Of a stretch of DNA of 64,000 nucleotides, positions 19,678 through 29,936 are shown one piece after another (position 1 is the first letter of the stretch; each line of letters begins with the position of its first letter). The position numbers and the translations under genes were made by a program. The notes under the pieces are model-generated. The model was not told where the DNA came from and did not search any database. It saw nothing but the letters and a program-made list of their open reading frames with translations. The DNA lies in assembly GCA_024707405.1 (NCBI GenBank), contig JANPZU010000005.1, positions 62,001 through 126,000 of the forward strand, read 5' to 3'. The stretch is from Luteimonas sp. Lineage in GTDB: Bacteria; Pseudomonadota; Gammaproteobacteria; Xanthomonadales; Xanthomonadaceae.

Positions 19678-20706
19678 TCAGCGTTTGACGTCCAGTCGCC
19701 CGCCTTCGACCAGCGCCATCACGTCGTCGCTGCCGACCAGGTTGAAGTCGCCCGGCACAGCGTGCTTCAGGCAGGCGGCGGCATGGCCGAAGCGCAGGCT
19801 GTCGTCGTCGCTCCAGTGCTGGATCAGGCCATGCAGCACGCCGGCGGCGAAGGCATCACCACCGCCGATGCGGTCGACGATGCCGGGGATCGCGCGATCC
19901 TCCACTTGGACGAGTTCGCCCGTGCGGGTGGCCATCAGCGCGCCCAGTGCGTGGTGGTCGACGCTGTCCTGCCTGCGTACGGTGCAGGCGATGCGCTGCA
20001 GCCTTGGGAATGCAGCGAATGCGCGTGCGGCTGCCGCCGCGAAGCGTTGTGCATGGGGCGTCGCGTCGTCGCCATCGCCAGCGGGGCCGAGCACGACGTC
20101 GATGTCGCGATGGTCGGCGAAGGCGATCGAGGCATTGGCGAGCAGGGGACGCAGGATCGTCGCGGGATCGCCATCCCACGCTGCCCACAGCTTGGGCCGG
20201 AAGTTGCCGTCGAAGGACACCTGGATGCCGGCCGCGGTCGCGGCTTGCACGGCTTCGTTGGCCGCGCGCGCGGTAGCCGGGCCGAGCGCGGGCGTCACGC
20301 CCGACAGGTGCAGCCATGCCGTGCCGGCCAGCAGCGCGGGCCAGTCGTAGCCGTCGGCCGGCGCAATGGCGAATGCCGAGCCGGCGCGGTCGTAGAGCAC
20401 TTCGCTGGGGCGCAGGCCGGCACCGGTGGCCAGGAAGTACAGCCCCATCCGCCCCGGGGTGGCCTGCATACGGCTGGTGTCCACGCCGTGGCGGCGCAGT
20501 TCGCCCAGCGCGGCCTGCCCCAGTGCGTTGTCGGTGAGCGTGCCGGCCATGGCGGCGTGGTGGCCGAAGCGGGCCAGCGAGACCGCCACGTTGGCCTCGG
20601 CGCCGCCGACCTGCACGTCCAGGCGAGGCGATTGCAGCAGCAGTTCGCGCCCGGGGGCGCCCAGCCGCAGCAGCAGTTCGCCGAAACAGAGGATGCGATC
20701 GGCCAT
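19678..20706 (-). CDS. kdgK: 2-dehydro-3-deoxygluconokinase (KdgK), PfkB family
   Basis: Phosphorylates 2-keto-3-deoxygluconate to KDPG, the last committed step of uronate breakdown before the aldolase. The 342-aa protein has the PfkB N-terminal signature (LDVQVGGAEANVAVSLARFG) and the C-terminal ATP/catalytic signature (DRIGGGDAFAAGVLHGLI, with the catalytic Asp in GGGD). Start ATG 20706 (MADRILCFGELLLRLG) with GGAG upstream; a longer frame to 20745 lacks support. Its gap to the divergent TonB gene holds a candidate LacI-family operator. The partner aldolase (KdgA) is not in the window. Confidence 0.93.
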   Translation of the reverse strand: MADRILCFGELLLRLGAPGRELLLQSPRLDVQVGGAEANVAVSLARFGHHAAMAGTLTDNALGQAALGELRRHGVDTSRMQATPGRMGLYFLATGAGLRPSEVLYDRAGSAFAIAPADGYDWPALLAGTAWLHLSGVTPALGPATARAANEAVQAATAAGIQVSFDGNFRPKLWAAWDGDPATILRPLLANASIAFADHRDIDVVLGPAGDGDDATPHAQRFAAAAARAFAAFPRLQRIACTVRRQDSVDHHALGALMATRTGELVQVEDRAIPGIVDRIGGGDAFAAGVLHGLIQHWSDDDSLRFGHAAACLKHAVPGDFNLVGSDDVMALVEGGRLDVKR

Positions 20707-20805
20707 GGGGACTCCGGGTTGGGGGGTGGGGACATGATCGGACACCGGGCTTGCGGGGCGTTTTGCGCCGCAGCATGCCTTGTCGCCGACCTTTTGGTAG
20801 GGTTT

Positions 20806-20820
20806 TGACCAGCGGTGTCA
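20806..20820. promoter_or_regulatory. Candidate LacI-family operator between kdgK and the TonB receptor genes
   Basis: On the minus strand it reads TGACACCGCTGGTCA, sharing the half-site TGACACCG with sites at 29848, 34793 and 35910; its other half (TGACC on the plus strand) keeps dyad symmetry. It lies in the 201-bp gap between divergent kdgK and the first TonB receptor, where one bound repressor could control both. This is the most divergent of the four sites. Confidence 0.6.
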
Positions 20821-20907
20821 TTCCGGCCGCGGCGACACCATAGCAAGCACAATTTTCCAGTCAACAATCGCACCCAGATGCGAGTTGACCCCATGAGGAG
20901 GGAAGCC

Positions 20908-23703
20908 ATGCAATTCGTTCGCACCGTAAAAAAGACACCGGTTACCTTGCTGGCACTCTCGATCGGCCTCGCCCTCCAGGCGCAGGCGTTTTCGGTGCTG
21001 GCGCAGGATGCCGACGAGCCGCAAACCGAGCAGGCAGCACAGGCAGCACAGGCCAGCAGCAACGACAGCGGATCGCTGGGTACCGTCACGGTGACCGGCT
21101 ATCGCGCCAGCCTGGAAAAGGCGGTCGACATCAAGCGCAGCGAGGCCGGCATCGTCGACGCGATCGTCGCCGAGGACATCGCCGACTTCCCCGACCTCAA
21201 CCTCGCCGAGTCGCTGCAGCGCATCCCGGGCGTGTCCATCACCCGCGAAGGCGGTGAGGGGCGCAACATCTCGGTACGCGGCCTGGGGCCGCAGTTCACC
21301 CGCGTGCGCATCAACGGCATGGAGACGATTTCCACCACGGGCGGCACCGATACCTCGGGCGGCGTGAACCGGGGCCGCGGTTTCGATTTCAATACCTTCG
21401 CGTCCGAACTCTTCAGCCAGTTGGTGGTGCGCAAGACCTCGTCGGCCGACGTGCCGGAAGGTTCGCTGGGCGCCACCGTCGACCTGCGCACCGCGCGTCC
21501 GTTCGATTTCGACGGCTTCACCTTGGCCATTGGCGGGCAGTTGGGCTACAGCGACCTCGCATCCGAGACCAATCCCCGCGGCACGTTCCTGATCAGCAAT
21601 ACCTTCGCGGACAACAAGCTGGGTGCGCTGCTGTCGGTGGCCTATACCGACCGCACCGTGCTGGAGGAAGGTTCCGACACGGTGCGCTGGTCGGCGGCGA
21701 GCGCCAACGGTGGCTTCAGTCCCGCTTCGACGTTCGCGGTGCCGGGCACGGCCTACCATCCGCGCATCCCGCGCTACAACCGTTACCTGCACGAACAGGA
21801 GCGGCTGGGCGTGACCGCCTCGGTGCAATTCCGCCCGAGTGCGAGAACCGAACTGGTGTTCGACGGCCTGTTCTCGCGTTTCGACGCCAACCGCTGGCAG
21901 GACAACATCAACGCGGTGGCATTCAGTGCCAGTGGCGCCACCGGCAAGCCCGGCATCATCGTGCGCGACGGCGAGGTGGATTCCACCGGCAGCCTGGTCT
22001 ACGGTGTGTTCGACAACGTGCGCATCCGCTCGGAAGGCCGCTACGACGAGCAGACGTCGGAATTCGACCAGTGGTCGTGGTCGCTGCGGCACGACTTCAG
22101 CGATGCCTTGCGGCTCAATGCCTTCGTAGGCAGTGCCAAGTCCGTTTACGACAATCCGGTGCAGACCACGGTCATCGCCGACAAGCTTGGCGTGAATGGC
22201 TACTCGTACGATTACCGTGGCGACCGCAGGTTGCCGACCCTCAGCTACGGCAACATGAATCCGTCCGATCCGTCGGGATGGACGCTGGCTGAAATCCGGC
22301 TGCGTCCGTACAAGGTCACCAACGAGTTCGACAACGTCACGCTCGACCTTGCCTGGACGGCTTCACCCTACTTCACGCTCAAGGGCGGCGCCGATTACAA
22401 GGATTTCGATTACCAGGTGCAGAACTGGGGCCGCGGCACGCCGGGTGGCAACCGCGTCGAGACCGTGCCCGCCGGGCTGGTCAGCAGTGCGGAACTCGCG
22501 CAACTGATGCGGCAGTACAACATCAGCGCCGGTGGCGCCGGTACGGCCGTGGTGCCGGATGTGGCGGCGTTCGCGCGCGCGCTGGGCATCCATGACGGCA
22601 GCGGCATCTTCACCGTGCACAGCAACCTCAACAACCTCGCGGCCGACAACCGGCAGGTGAACGAAGAGGTGAAGGGTTATTTCGTGCAGGGCGACTTCAA
22701 CTTTGACGTCGGCTCGATCCTGGTGCGCGGCAACGTCGGTGTCCGCCGCGTCGAGACCACCTTGACCAGCGATGGCTGGTCGATCATCGGTGGCGTGCCG
22801 GTCGCGACGCGTGTCGTGAATGAATACAGCGACACCTTGCCTTCGTTCAACCTCGCGGCGGAAATCTCCCCGGACGTGGTGCTGCGCCTGGCCGCGGCGG
22901 AAGTGATGACGCGCCCCGACCTGGGGTTCCTCAACCCTGGTGCCTCAGTCAGCGTCGCGGGCAGTGCGCGCACGGTGACCACGGGCAACCCGCGCCTCGA
23001 TCCGTTCCGTGCCAAGACCCTCGACCTCGGCGTCGAGTGGTACTTCGGTGATGGCGGAATCCTGTCGTTCGGCGCGTTCTACAAGGACATCGACAGCTAC
23101 ATCCAGACCTCGCGTGAGACCCGCCCGTACAGCACGTCCGGCCTGCCCGAGTCGCTGATTGCCGGCACGGGTGCGACGGTCAACGACGAGTTCACCTTCC
23201 AGCAGCCATTGAACACGCCGGGCGGCAAGCTGAAGGGATACGAGATCGCATATCAACAGCCGTTCACCTTCCTGCCCGGCTTCTGGCGCGATTTCGGCGT
23301 GCAGTTGAACTACACCTGGGTGGATTCGGATATCCAGTACCTGAGTTCGACCGGCGCGCCGACGGCCAAGGGGCCGATGATCGGTTTGTCGAAGAATGCG
23401 TGGAATGCGACGTTGTACTACGACAACCAGAAGTTCTCGGCGCGTGTTTCCGCTGCACACCGCAGCGATTACGCCAACCAGATCCCCGGGCGTGAAAGCA
23501 CGGACATGGAGGGCACGGCCGCGACCACGACCGTGGATGCCTCGTTGTCGTACAACTTCAACGAAAGGTTCTCGATTTCGCTCGAAGGCCTGAACCTGAC
23601 CGACGAGTGGAACGACATGTGGATCGACAGCGGTCGCGACCTGCCGATCGCCTACACGCACACCGGACGGCAGTACATGCTCGGCTTCCGCTACAAGTTC
23701 TGA
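20908..23703 (+). CDS. TonB-dependent receptor (first of tandem pair)
   Basis: Outer-membrane active transporter, likely for pectin oligosaccharides by context. The 931-aa protein has a signal peptide ending near SVLAQD, then a Ser/Gln/Ala-rich linker, a plug domain (VTVTGYRASLEKAVDIKRS … SVRGLGPQFTRVRINGME) and a long beta-barrel ending in aromatic Phe (YMLGFRYKF). It belongs to the TonB-receptor type with the SLEKA…K and DFPDLNLAESLQRIPGV signatures typical of carbohydrate receptors in xanthomonads and Caulobacter. ATG 20908 has an excellent Shine-Dalgarno (GAGGAGGG). A paralogue follows 59 bp downstream. Confidence 0.93.
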   Translation: MQFVRTVKKTPVTLLALSIGLALQAQAFSVLAQDADEPQTEQAAQAAQASSNDSGSLGTVTVTGYRASLEKAVDIKRSEAGIVDAIVAEDIADFPDLNLAESLQRIPGVSITREGGEGRNISVRGLGPQFTRVRINGMETISTTGGTDTSGGVNRGRGFDFNTFASELFSQLVVRKTSSADVPEGSLGATVDLRTARPFDFDGFTLAIGGQLGYSDLASETNPRGTFLISNTFADNKLGALLSVAYTDRTVLEEGSDTVRWSAASANGGFSPASTFAVPGTAYHPRIPRYNRYLHEQERLGVTASVQFRPSARTELVFDGLFSRFDANRWQDNINAVAFSASGATGKPGIIVRDGEVDSTGSLVYGVFDNVRIRSEGRYDEQTSEFDQWSWSLRHDFSDALRLNAFVGSAKSVYDNPVQTTVIADKLGVNGYSYDYRGDRRLPTLSYGNMNPSDPSGWTLAEIRLRPYKVTNEFDNVTLDLAWTASPYFTLKGGADYKDFDYQVQNWGRGTPGGNRVETVPAGLVSSAELAQLMRQYNISAGGAGTAVVPDVAAFARALGIHDGSGIFTVHSNLNNLAADNRQVNEEVKGYFVQGDFNFDVGSILVRGNVGVRRVETTLTSDGWSIIGGVPVATRVVNEYSDTLPSFNLAAEISPDVVLRLAAAEVMTRPDLGFLNPGASVSVAGSARTVTTGNPRLDPFRAKTLDLGVEWYFGDGGILSFGAFYKDIDSYIQTSRETRPYSTSGLPESLIAGTGATVNDEFTFQQPLNTPGGKLKGYEIAYQQPFTFLPGFWRDFGVQLNYTWVDSDIQYLSSTGAPTAKGPMIGLSKNAWNATLYYDNQKFSARVSAAHRSDYANQIPGRESTDMEGTAATTTVDASLSYNFNERFSISLEGLNLTDEWNDMWIDSGRDLPIAYTHTGRQYMLGFRYKF

Positions 23704-23712
23704 CGATACAAC

Positions 23713-23737
23713 GGGCGCCACCGACCTGGTGGCGCCC
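23713..23737. promoter_or_regulatory. Intercistronic stem-loop between the two TonB receptor genes
   Basis: GGGCGCCACC (23713–23722) and GGTGGCGCCC (23728–23737) form a perfect 10-bp stem with a 5-nt loop. No T-run follows, so this is more likely an mRNA-stabilising or partial-attenuation element that sets expression of the second receptor below the first than a full terminator. Confidence 0.7.
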
Positions 23738-23762
23738 GCGCTACTCGACCCTGGGGAGGGAA

Positions 23763-26690
23763 ATGGTGCACAAGACCAACGATCGACGCGTGGCCGTGGT
23801 GTCCGCGCTTGCATTCGGCATCGGCCTGGCATTGCAGTCGGTGTCCATGCCTGCGAACGCGCAGGATGCAAACGAGGCGGCGGCTGCCGCCGACGACCTG
23901 GACAGGGTGGTGGTCACGGGAACATATCGTGCCAGCCTCGAGAAATCGCTGGACGAGAAACGCTACAGCACCGACCAGGTCGACAGCATCGTCGCCGAGG
24001 ACATCGGCAAGTTCCCGGATCTGAACCTCGCCGAGGCGCTGCAGCGCATCCCCGGCGTCAGCATCGACCGCGATGCCGGCGAAGGTCGCTCGATCAGCGT
24101 GCGCGGACTTGGCGGAGATTTTTCCCGCGTTCGCATCAATGGCCTTGAAGCCCTGACCACCACCGGCGCCACCGACAGCTCAGGCGGCGCCAACCGCAGC
24201 CGTGGCTTCGATTTCAACGTCTTCGCTTCGGAGCTCTTCAGCAACGTGCGCGTGCGCAAGACCCAATCGGCATCCATCGACGAAGGTTCGCTGGGCGCGA
24301 CAGTCGACCTGCGCGTGGCGCGTCCGTTCGATTTCGATGGGTTCGCATCGTCCATTGCGGTGAAGGGCGGCTACAACGACCTGAAGGACGACTTCCATCC
24401 ACGCCTCTCCGCGCTGGTAGCCAATACCTGGGCCGATGGCCGCGTCGGCGCACTGTTCTCTGCCGCCTACAGCGAACGCTCGATCTACGAAGAAGGCTTC
24501 AGCAGCGTGCGCTGGCAGGAAGGCGGCACGTCGGGTACCAATACCTTCTGCAGTCCGTTGGGCTACACCCCGAGCCTGCCTGGCAACAACAGCGGACGAG
24601 GATCCTCGGCGACGCATTGCCACAATTCCGACGGCGTGGTGATCCCGCGTCCGGACAACACGCCGCAGAATGTCGCCGCATACGAGACTGCGCGTGATGC
24701 ATTCCATCCGCGCCTGCCGCGATACGGGCGGCTGAGCCACGAACAGGAGCGGCTGGGCCTGACCGGATCGCTGCAGTTCAAGCTGGGCGATGCCACCACG
24801 TTGAGTTTCGATGCGCTGTATTCGAAGCTGGAAGCCACGCGCAAGGAGGACTTCCTGCAGTCGATTTCCTTCAGCCGCAACTCGTCGCAGGGCGGCAAGC
24901 CGCAGACGATCGTGCGGGCTGCCGAAGTGAACGACCGCGGCGACCTGGTGTACGGCGTGTTCGACAACGTCGACGTACGCGCGGAATCGCGCTTCGACCA
25001 GCTCGAAACCGAGTTCAGCCAGTTCAGCCTCGACCTCGAGCACAAGTTCAGCGACCGATTGAGCATGAATGCGCTGGTCGGGACATCGAAGTCGGAATTC
25101 GCCAATCCCTACCAGACCACGGTGACCTTCGACATCCAGAACATCCAGGGCTACAGCTGGGATTTCCGCAACAATCCCAACCTGCCCGACTTGAACTACG
25201 GCAGCCTGAACCCGGACGACCCGAATGCCTGGGGCTGGCTCAGCAGTCCGCCGGCCAACAGCACCGGATCGGAAATCCGCATCCGTCCTCAGGGCACCAG
25301 CAACGAGTTCGAGAACGCCAAGGTCGACTTCGCCTTCATCGGCAACGAGCACCTCACCTGGCGTGGCGGCCTGGCGTGGAAGCGCTACGACATGAGCGCA
25401 TGGGAATCCCGGCGCGCATCGGAAACCGTGGTGCCTGCGCTGCCTGCGGGCGTGACGCTGGCCGACATCGCCACGCGCGTGACGGGCTTCGGCCGTGGCC
25501 TGGGTGCCAACGTGCCGTCGTCGTGGGTGATCCCGGACGTGCGTGCGGTGGCCGACCTGTTCAACATCTACAGCAACAGCGGGATGTTCGAGCTGACCGG
25601 CATCACCAACGGCAGTGCGCGCATCAACAACTTCGGCGTGGAGGAAGAAAACTCCGGCGGCTACCTCCAGCTCGATTTCGACATCGACCTGCTGGGGCGC
25701 CCGCTGCGCGGCAACACCGGCGTGCGCTACGCCAAGACCGACATCACCGCGACCGGCTACACCTCGGTCGGAGGCGGCACACAGGTGGTGTACGACCACG
25801 GCTACGACGACTGGCTGCCATCGCTGAACCTCGCGTGGGATGTCCATGACGATGTCGTCCTGCGCTTCGGCGCGGCCAAGGTCATGGCGCGTCCGCAACT
25901 GGCCGCGCTCAACCCCGGCTCGGGCATCACCTTCAACCCGGCCGGCACGATCACCGCGCGCGTCGGCAACGCCTTCCTCGAACCGTTCCGCGCGAAGACC
26001 TACGACCTGAGCGTGGAGTGGTACTTCGCGCCGGAATCGGTGCTGTCGTTTGCGTTCTTCTACAAGGACATCGACACCTATATCCAGGAATTCCGCGCGT
26101 CGATGACCTACCTCGAGACCGGCCTGCCGCTCGACTGGTTGCCGACCGGCTTCGATCCCGAGAACGAGACCGACCTGCGGCAATGGATCAACACCCCCGG
26201 TGGCCCGCTCAAGGGCATCGAGATCGGCTACCAGCAGCCGTTCTCGTTCCTGCCCGGCGCGTGATCCAACTTCGGCGTGCAGGCGAACTACACCCGCGTC
26301 GAATCGGAGATCACCTACGGCAACTCCGACGTGGCCGGTTCCGACGTGACGTTCGTCAATGACCTGGTCAACCTGTCTCCCACTTCGTACAACGGCACGC
26401 TGTACTACGATGACGGCAAGTTCAGTGCCCGGGCTTCGCTCGCGTACCGCGACGATTACCTGCAACGCGTGCCGGGCCAGAACGGCAACGACGTCGAAGG
26501 CAAGCGCAGCGTGCGCAGCGTGGATGCGAGCATCCAGTACAAGGTCAACAAGAACCTGACGCTGACGCTGGAAGGCATCAACCTGACCGACGCCTTCAAC
26601 CATCAGTACGTCGATTCCTACCGCGGCAGCACCTCGGTGTACCACCACACCGGGCGGCAGTACTTCGCCGGCTTGCGCTACCGGTTCTGA
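23763..26690 (+). pseudogene. TonB-dependent receptor (second of pair), interrupted by in-frame TGA
   Basis: Paralogue of the upstream receptor with the same order: signal peptide (ending PANAQD), plug (VVVTGTYRASLEKSLDEK … SVRGLGGDFSRVRINGLE) and barrel. Start ATG 23763 follows GGGGAGGG. The frame is stopped by TGA at 26262–26264 after 833 residues, then continues in the same frame for 141 more codons to a normal end (YFAGLRYRF). In the paralogue the aligned codon is TGG (Trp: PGFWRDFGVQ versus PGA*SNFGVQ), so one G-to-A change explains it. If real, the truncated barrel lacks its last strands and C-terminal Phe and should not assemble. A sequencing error is the main alternative. Confidence 0.88.
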
Positions 26691-26740
26691 TGCGCAGGGC
26701 AGCGTCCCGGAGAGGACGCGCCGCATCGATCTGTTCCTCC

Positions 26741-26766
26741 AGGGGCCCGGTTGGGCCCCTTCCTTT
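26741..26766 (+). terminator. Intrinsic terminator after the TonB receptor operon
   Basis: AGGGGCCC (26741–26748) and GGGCCCCT (26753–26760) form a perfect 8-bp stem with a GGTT loop, followed by the T-rich TCCTTT. It closes the receptor operon 50 bp after the second gene and lies before the convergent carboxylesterase. Confidence 0.85.
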
Positions 26767-26810
26767 GCCTGCACCGATGCTCGCGTTCGTGTCCGGGCGA
26801 GCGTTTTGCG

Positions 26811-28403
26811 TTACATCGTCCCGCGTTGCACGAACGGTACGCGCTGGTAGATGCGGCGCTCGCCACCGCGCGGATCGTGTTCAAGCCGCGGCGCACCAGC
26901 GAAAACCATGGTCTCCCGTTGGTCGAGCGAGTAGGGTGACCATCCTTGCGTGGCGCCGGTACGCGGATCGCCATGACGGGCGAAAGCCAGCAAGGCATCG
27001 CTCATGGCATCTGCGACACGTTGTGCCTGCGGCGATGTGCCGGTACGCGAGCCCGGTTGCGCGATGTTGTCGAACACCAGCGGGATGTCGAGGGTATGGA
27101 AGGCGCGCATTCGCCGTCCTTCTTCATCGGTCGGATGCCAGTCGAGCTGGTAGGCCCAGGTGTTGTTGGCCTGCGCCGCGCGGACTTCGAGTTCCTCGAT
27201 GGCGCCGCGCCAGGAACGTCCTGCGGTGGTGGCGGCGAAGAAGACTTCGCTCGGCGAATATCCGGGGTAAAGCCGGCGGTATTCGTCGATCACCTTGGTC
27301 GGGTCGATGTCGACGTACTGCTGTGCCCGCAGTTTTCCGGGCAGCGTGTCCCAGGTCAGCGTGAAGTTGTCCGGGTCATTGCCGAGGAAGGCGCGCGTCT
27401 CGTCGCGGGTGTTGCCGATCACCATCGGGATGCCCGCCGATTGCGATGGCGCGTCCGGCCAGAACGGGTGGCGCGGCAGGTGCATGCCGTCCATCACCGG
27501 GCCGAAATAGAGCGCGGTGTCTTCCACGCGCGATGGGTCGCGGATGGATTGGGCCTGCAGTAGCACATCGACGGGCAGCTTGCGCAACGCATCGATGTCG
27601 CCGTGAGACACCCCGAGTGCATCCAGGTAGAGGTGCGCGCGTTGGTCGGCTGCACGCGGGCCGGCGGCAGTGACCTGCTGCCCGCTCATCGTCCATGCGC
27701 GATGGAACAGCCCGGCTGCGGCCGGCATCGCCATCAGCGTGGCGATCTTCGCCCCGCCACCGGACTGACCGAACAGGGTGACGTTGCCGGCGTCGCCGCC
27801 GAACTCCGCCGCATGTTCGTGGATCCACTGAAGTGCCTGTATCAGGTCGAGTTGGCCGACATTGCCGGACGCAGCGTATTCGGCGCCGAAAATATCCCCG
27901 AGATGGAGGTAGCCGAAGGCGTTGAGCCGGTGGTTGAGCGTGACCACCACCACGTCGCCGCGAAGACAGAGCCGCGTGCCGTCGTAGAGTGGATCGCTGC
28001 CGGAGCCGGTGTTGTAGCCACCGCCGTGGATGTAGACGAGGATCGGGCGCTTGCCGCCATCACGCAATGCCGGCGTCCACACGTTGAGGAACAGACAGTC
28101 TTCGTTGCCCGGGCCTTCGCTGCCGCGTTGCGGTGCCGATGGGCCGAATTCGAATGCCTCCTGCACGCCATGCCAGTTCGATTCCGGCAATGCCGGCAGG
28201 AAGCGTCGCTGCGCGGTATCGGCGCCGTAGCGCAAGCCGCGGAACACGTGGATGCCTTGCTCGCGCACGCCTGCGACGCGGCCGCTGCGCGTGCGGGCGA
28301 CCACGTGCGGTGCCGACGGAACCGCAGCTACGCCTGCCGGCAACAAACAGGCCGCACCCGAGAGCGCGGCCTGTTGCAGGAATCGTCGCCGGGACGATGC
28401 CAT
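26811..28403 (-). CDS. Tat-exported type-B carboxylesterase
   Basis: 530-aa alpha/beta-hydrolase of the carboxylesterase type-B (pnbA/cholinesterase-like) family. The N-terminus is a twin-arginine signal (MASSRRRFLQQAALSGAAC), so it is exported folded. Visible are EDCLFLNVW (family signature), the oxyanion HGGGYN and the nucleophile elbow GQSGGGA. It follows the pectate lyase stop by 7 nt on the same strand and so is likely co-transcribed. In this locus it may remove acyl, methyl or feruloyl esters from pectin; the exact substrate is not readable from sequence. Confidence 0.88.
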   Translation of the reverse strand: MASSRRRFLQQAALSGAACLLPAGVAAVPSAPHVVARTRSGRVAGVREQGIHVFRGLRYGADTAQRRFLPALPESNWHGVQEAFEFGPSAPQRGSEGPGNEDCLFLNVWTPALRDGGKRPILVYIHGGGYNTGSGSDPLYDGTRLCLRGDVVVVTLNHRLNAFGYLHLGDIFGAEYAASGNVGQLDLIQALQWIHEHAAEFGGDAGNVTLFGQSGGGAKIATLMAMPAAAGLFHRAWTMSGQQVTAAGPRAADQRAHLYLDALGVSHGDIDALRKLPVDVLLQAQSIRDPSRVEDTALYFGPVMDGMHLPRHPFWPDAPSQSAGIPMVIGNTRDETRAFLGNDPDNFTLTWDTLPGKLRAQQYVDIDPTKVIDEYRRLYPGYSPSEVFFAATTAGRSWRGAIEELEVRAAQANNTWAYQLDWHPTDEEGRRMRAFHTLDIPLVFDNIAQPGSRTGTSPQAQRVADAMSDALLAFARHGDPRTGATQGWSPYSLDQRETMVFAGAPRLEHDPRGGERRIYQRVPFVQRGTM

Positions 28404-28410
28404 CTCGGCA

Positions 28411-29766
28411 TCAGCGCAAGTGCTGGATGCGCTGGTAGTTGCCGCTGACAGGCTCCATCGTGTCCAGGTTCCATTCCGCCTCGACGAAGGCATGCTGCGT
28501 GGCTTCGTACTTCGGGTAACCGCCCACCTGATCCTGGCTGTCGATGATGTCGCCGCGTCCTTCGACCACGTCGGCCACGATGCGCCGGTCGATCGCGTCG
28601 CGGTTCCACGGCGTGGCACCGGCGTTGAGGATCACGCTGTCCTGCACCTGCGCCGACGGCAGCAGGTTCACGCCGAACGGCAGCGCCGGAGCCGTGCGCA
28701 GGCGGTTCACCTTCACCGGCGCGGTGGTGTAGCTGCCAACCTCGGGGATGGTCTTCTCTCCGATCACGTCGACGGCGAGGTTGTCGTCGAGGTACAGGTC
28801 GATGTCGCCCGAGCCGCCGATCATGAACAGCGCGAGCTTCCTGGTGTCGTGGCCTGCACGCAGTACGTTGCCGCGTAAGGTCATGCTGCCCGTCGCGTAT
28901 TCGTGCCCCATCCACTCCTCGGCGATCAGGTTGTAGTGCGCCGCGCGCGTGCCGGGGTTATAGATCAGGTTGTTGATGACCTGTCCGGCCACGCCGCCCT
29001 TGAACAGCGGGTTGCGTTCGTAGTTGTGTGCGTACAGGTTGCCGACGATCAGGATGTCCTGCACATGGTCGTGCACCAGCGTGCCCTTCGAGTGCTCGCC
29101 CTTGCCGTGGCTGGAATCGGCCAGGCCCTCGGCAATGATGTTGTTGCTGAAGGTGATGCGGCGCGAAGTGCCCTTGCGGAAATCCTCGAGCGTCCTGCCG
29201 CCTTCGATGAAGCGCGTGCCCGAAGCGGACAGGCCTTCGTCGGTGGCCCAGGTCAACGAGCAGTGGTCGACGATCACGTTGTAGGCGCGAACTGTGGAGA
29301 TGGCGTCGAAATCCACCCCGCTGCGTTTGGGCTGGCTGGCATCACCCGGACGTGAACGGATGTGGCGCACGATCACGTCGTGCGTGGCGATGTCGATGCC
29401 GCCGCGGATGAAGGTGATGCCTGGCGACGGTGCGGTCTGGCCGGCGATGGTCAGGTGCGGCTCGGTGATGCGCAGTGTCTTCAGGTCGAGGTCGATCACG
29501 CCACCGACCTCGAACACCACGATGCGCGGCCCGGGCGTGTTCACCGCCTCGGCGAACGAGCCGGGCCCTTCCGCATCGAGGGTGGTGACCCGGATGATCT
29601 GGCCGCCACGGCCGCCCGCCGTGTCGGCGGCCCAGCCCTGTGCGCCGGGGAAGGCGATCTGGCGCGTCTCGGTGGCCTGTGCAGCGGGCAGGGCCAGCGC
29701 GAGCAGGCAGCCGAGTGCCGCCAGCCATGCGCTGGATCGATTGCGGGAGGAGGGGCGTGGGGTCAT
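28411..29766 (-). CDS. Secreted right-handed beta-helix pectate lyase
   Basis: 451-aa exported protein with a signal peptide (AWLAALGCLLALALPAAQA). The body shows the beta-helix pattern of PL1-type polysaccharide lyases: AFPGAQGWAADTAGGRGGQI at the start, then GVDFDAISTVRAYNVIVDHC and SLTWATDEGLS, the region where PL1 enzymes bind calcium, and SRRITFSNNIIAEGL. These match bacterial pectate lyases that cleave polygalacturonate by beta-elimination to unsaturated oligogalacturonides. It heads a two-gene minus-strand unit with the esterase, divergent from the TRAP operon across a candidate operator. Confidence 0.88.
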   Translation of the reverse strand: MTPRPSSRNRSSAWLAALGCLLALALPAAQATETRQIAFPGAQGWAADTAGGRGGQIIRVTTLDAEGPGSFAEAVNTPGPRIVVFEVGGVIDLDLKTLRITEPHLTIAGQTAPSPGITFIRGGIDIATHDVIVRHIRSRPGDASQPKRSGVDFDAISTVRAYNVIVDHCSLTWATDEGLSASGTRFIEGGRTLEDFRKGTSRRITFSNNIIAEGLADSSHGKGEHSKGTLVHDHVQDILIVGNLYAHNYERNPLFKGGVAGQVINNLIYNPGTRAAHYNLIAEEWMGHEYATGSMTLRGNVLRAGHDTRKLALFMIGGSGDIDLYLDDNLAVDVIGEKTIPEVGSYTTAPVKVNRLRTAPALPFGVNLLPSAQVQDSVILNAGATPWNRDAIDRRIVADVVEGRGDIIDSQDQVGGYPKYEATQHAFVEAEWNLDTMEPVSGNYQRIQHLR

Positions 29767-29840
29767 GCGATATCTCCGGATCTGGACGATTCTGATGCGT
29801 TACCGGCAGGGCCATTCTCGTGGAATTGACGCACTGCACA

Positions 29841-29869
29841 TTGAAGATGACACCGGTTTACCTTATACG
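29841..29869 (+). promoter_or_regulatory. Promoter and LacI-family operator for the hydratase–TRAP–pelA operon
   Basis: TTGAAG (29841–29846), a 17-nt spacer and TATACG (29864–29869) form a plausible sigma-70 promoter. The operator TGACACCGGTTTACC (29848–29862) lies exactly in the spacer, so repressor binding would block RNA polymerase. The site is also in the 170-bp gap of the divergent pectate lyase gene and could control it too. An upstream TTGACGCA-CGCA element recurs in the kduI promoter region. Confidence 0.6.
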
Positions 29870-29936
29870 GACATTCACGGCGCCGCGATCTGCACTGCAG
29901 CATCGGGGCATGGAAACGAAAGGAATGAGCAACGAC

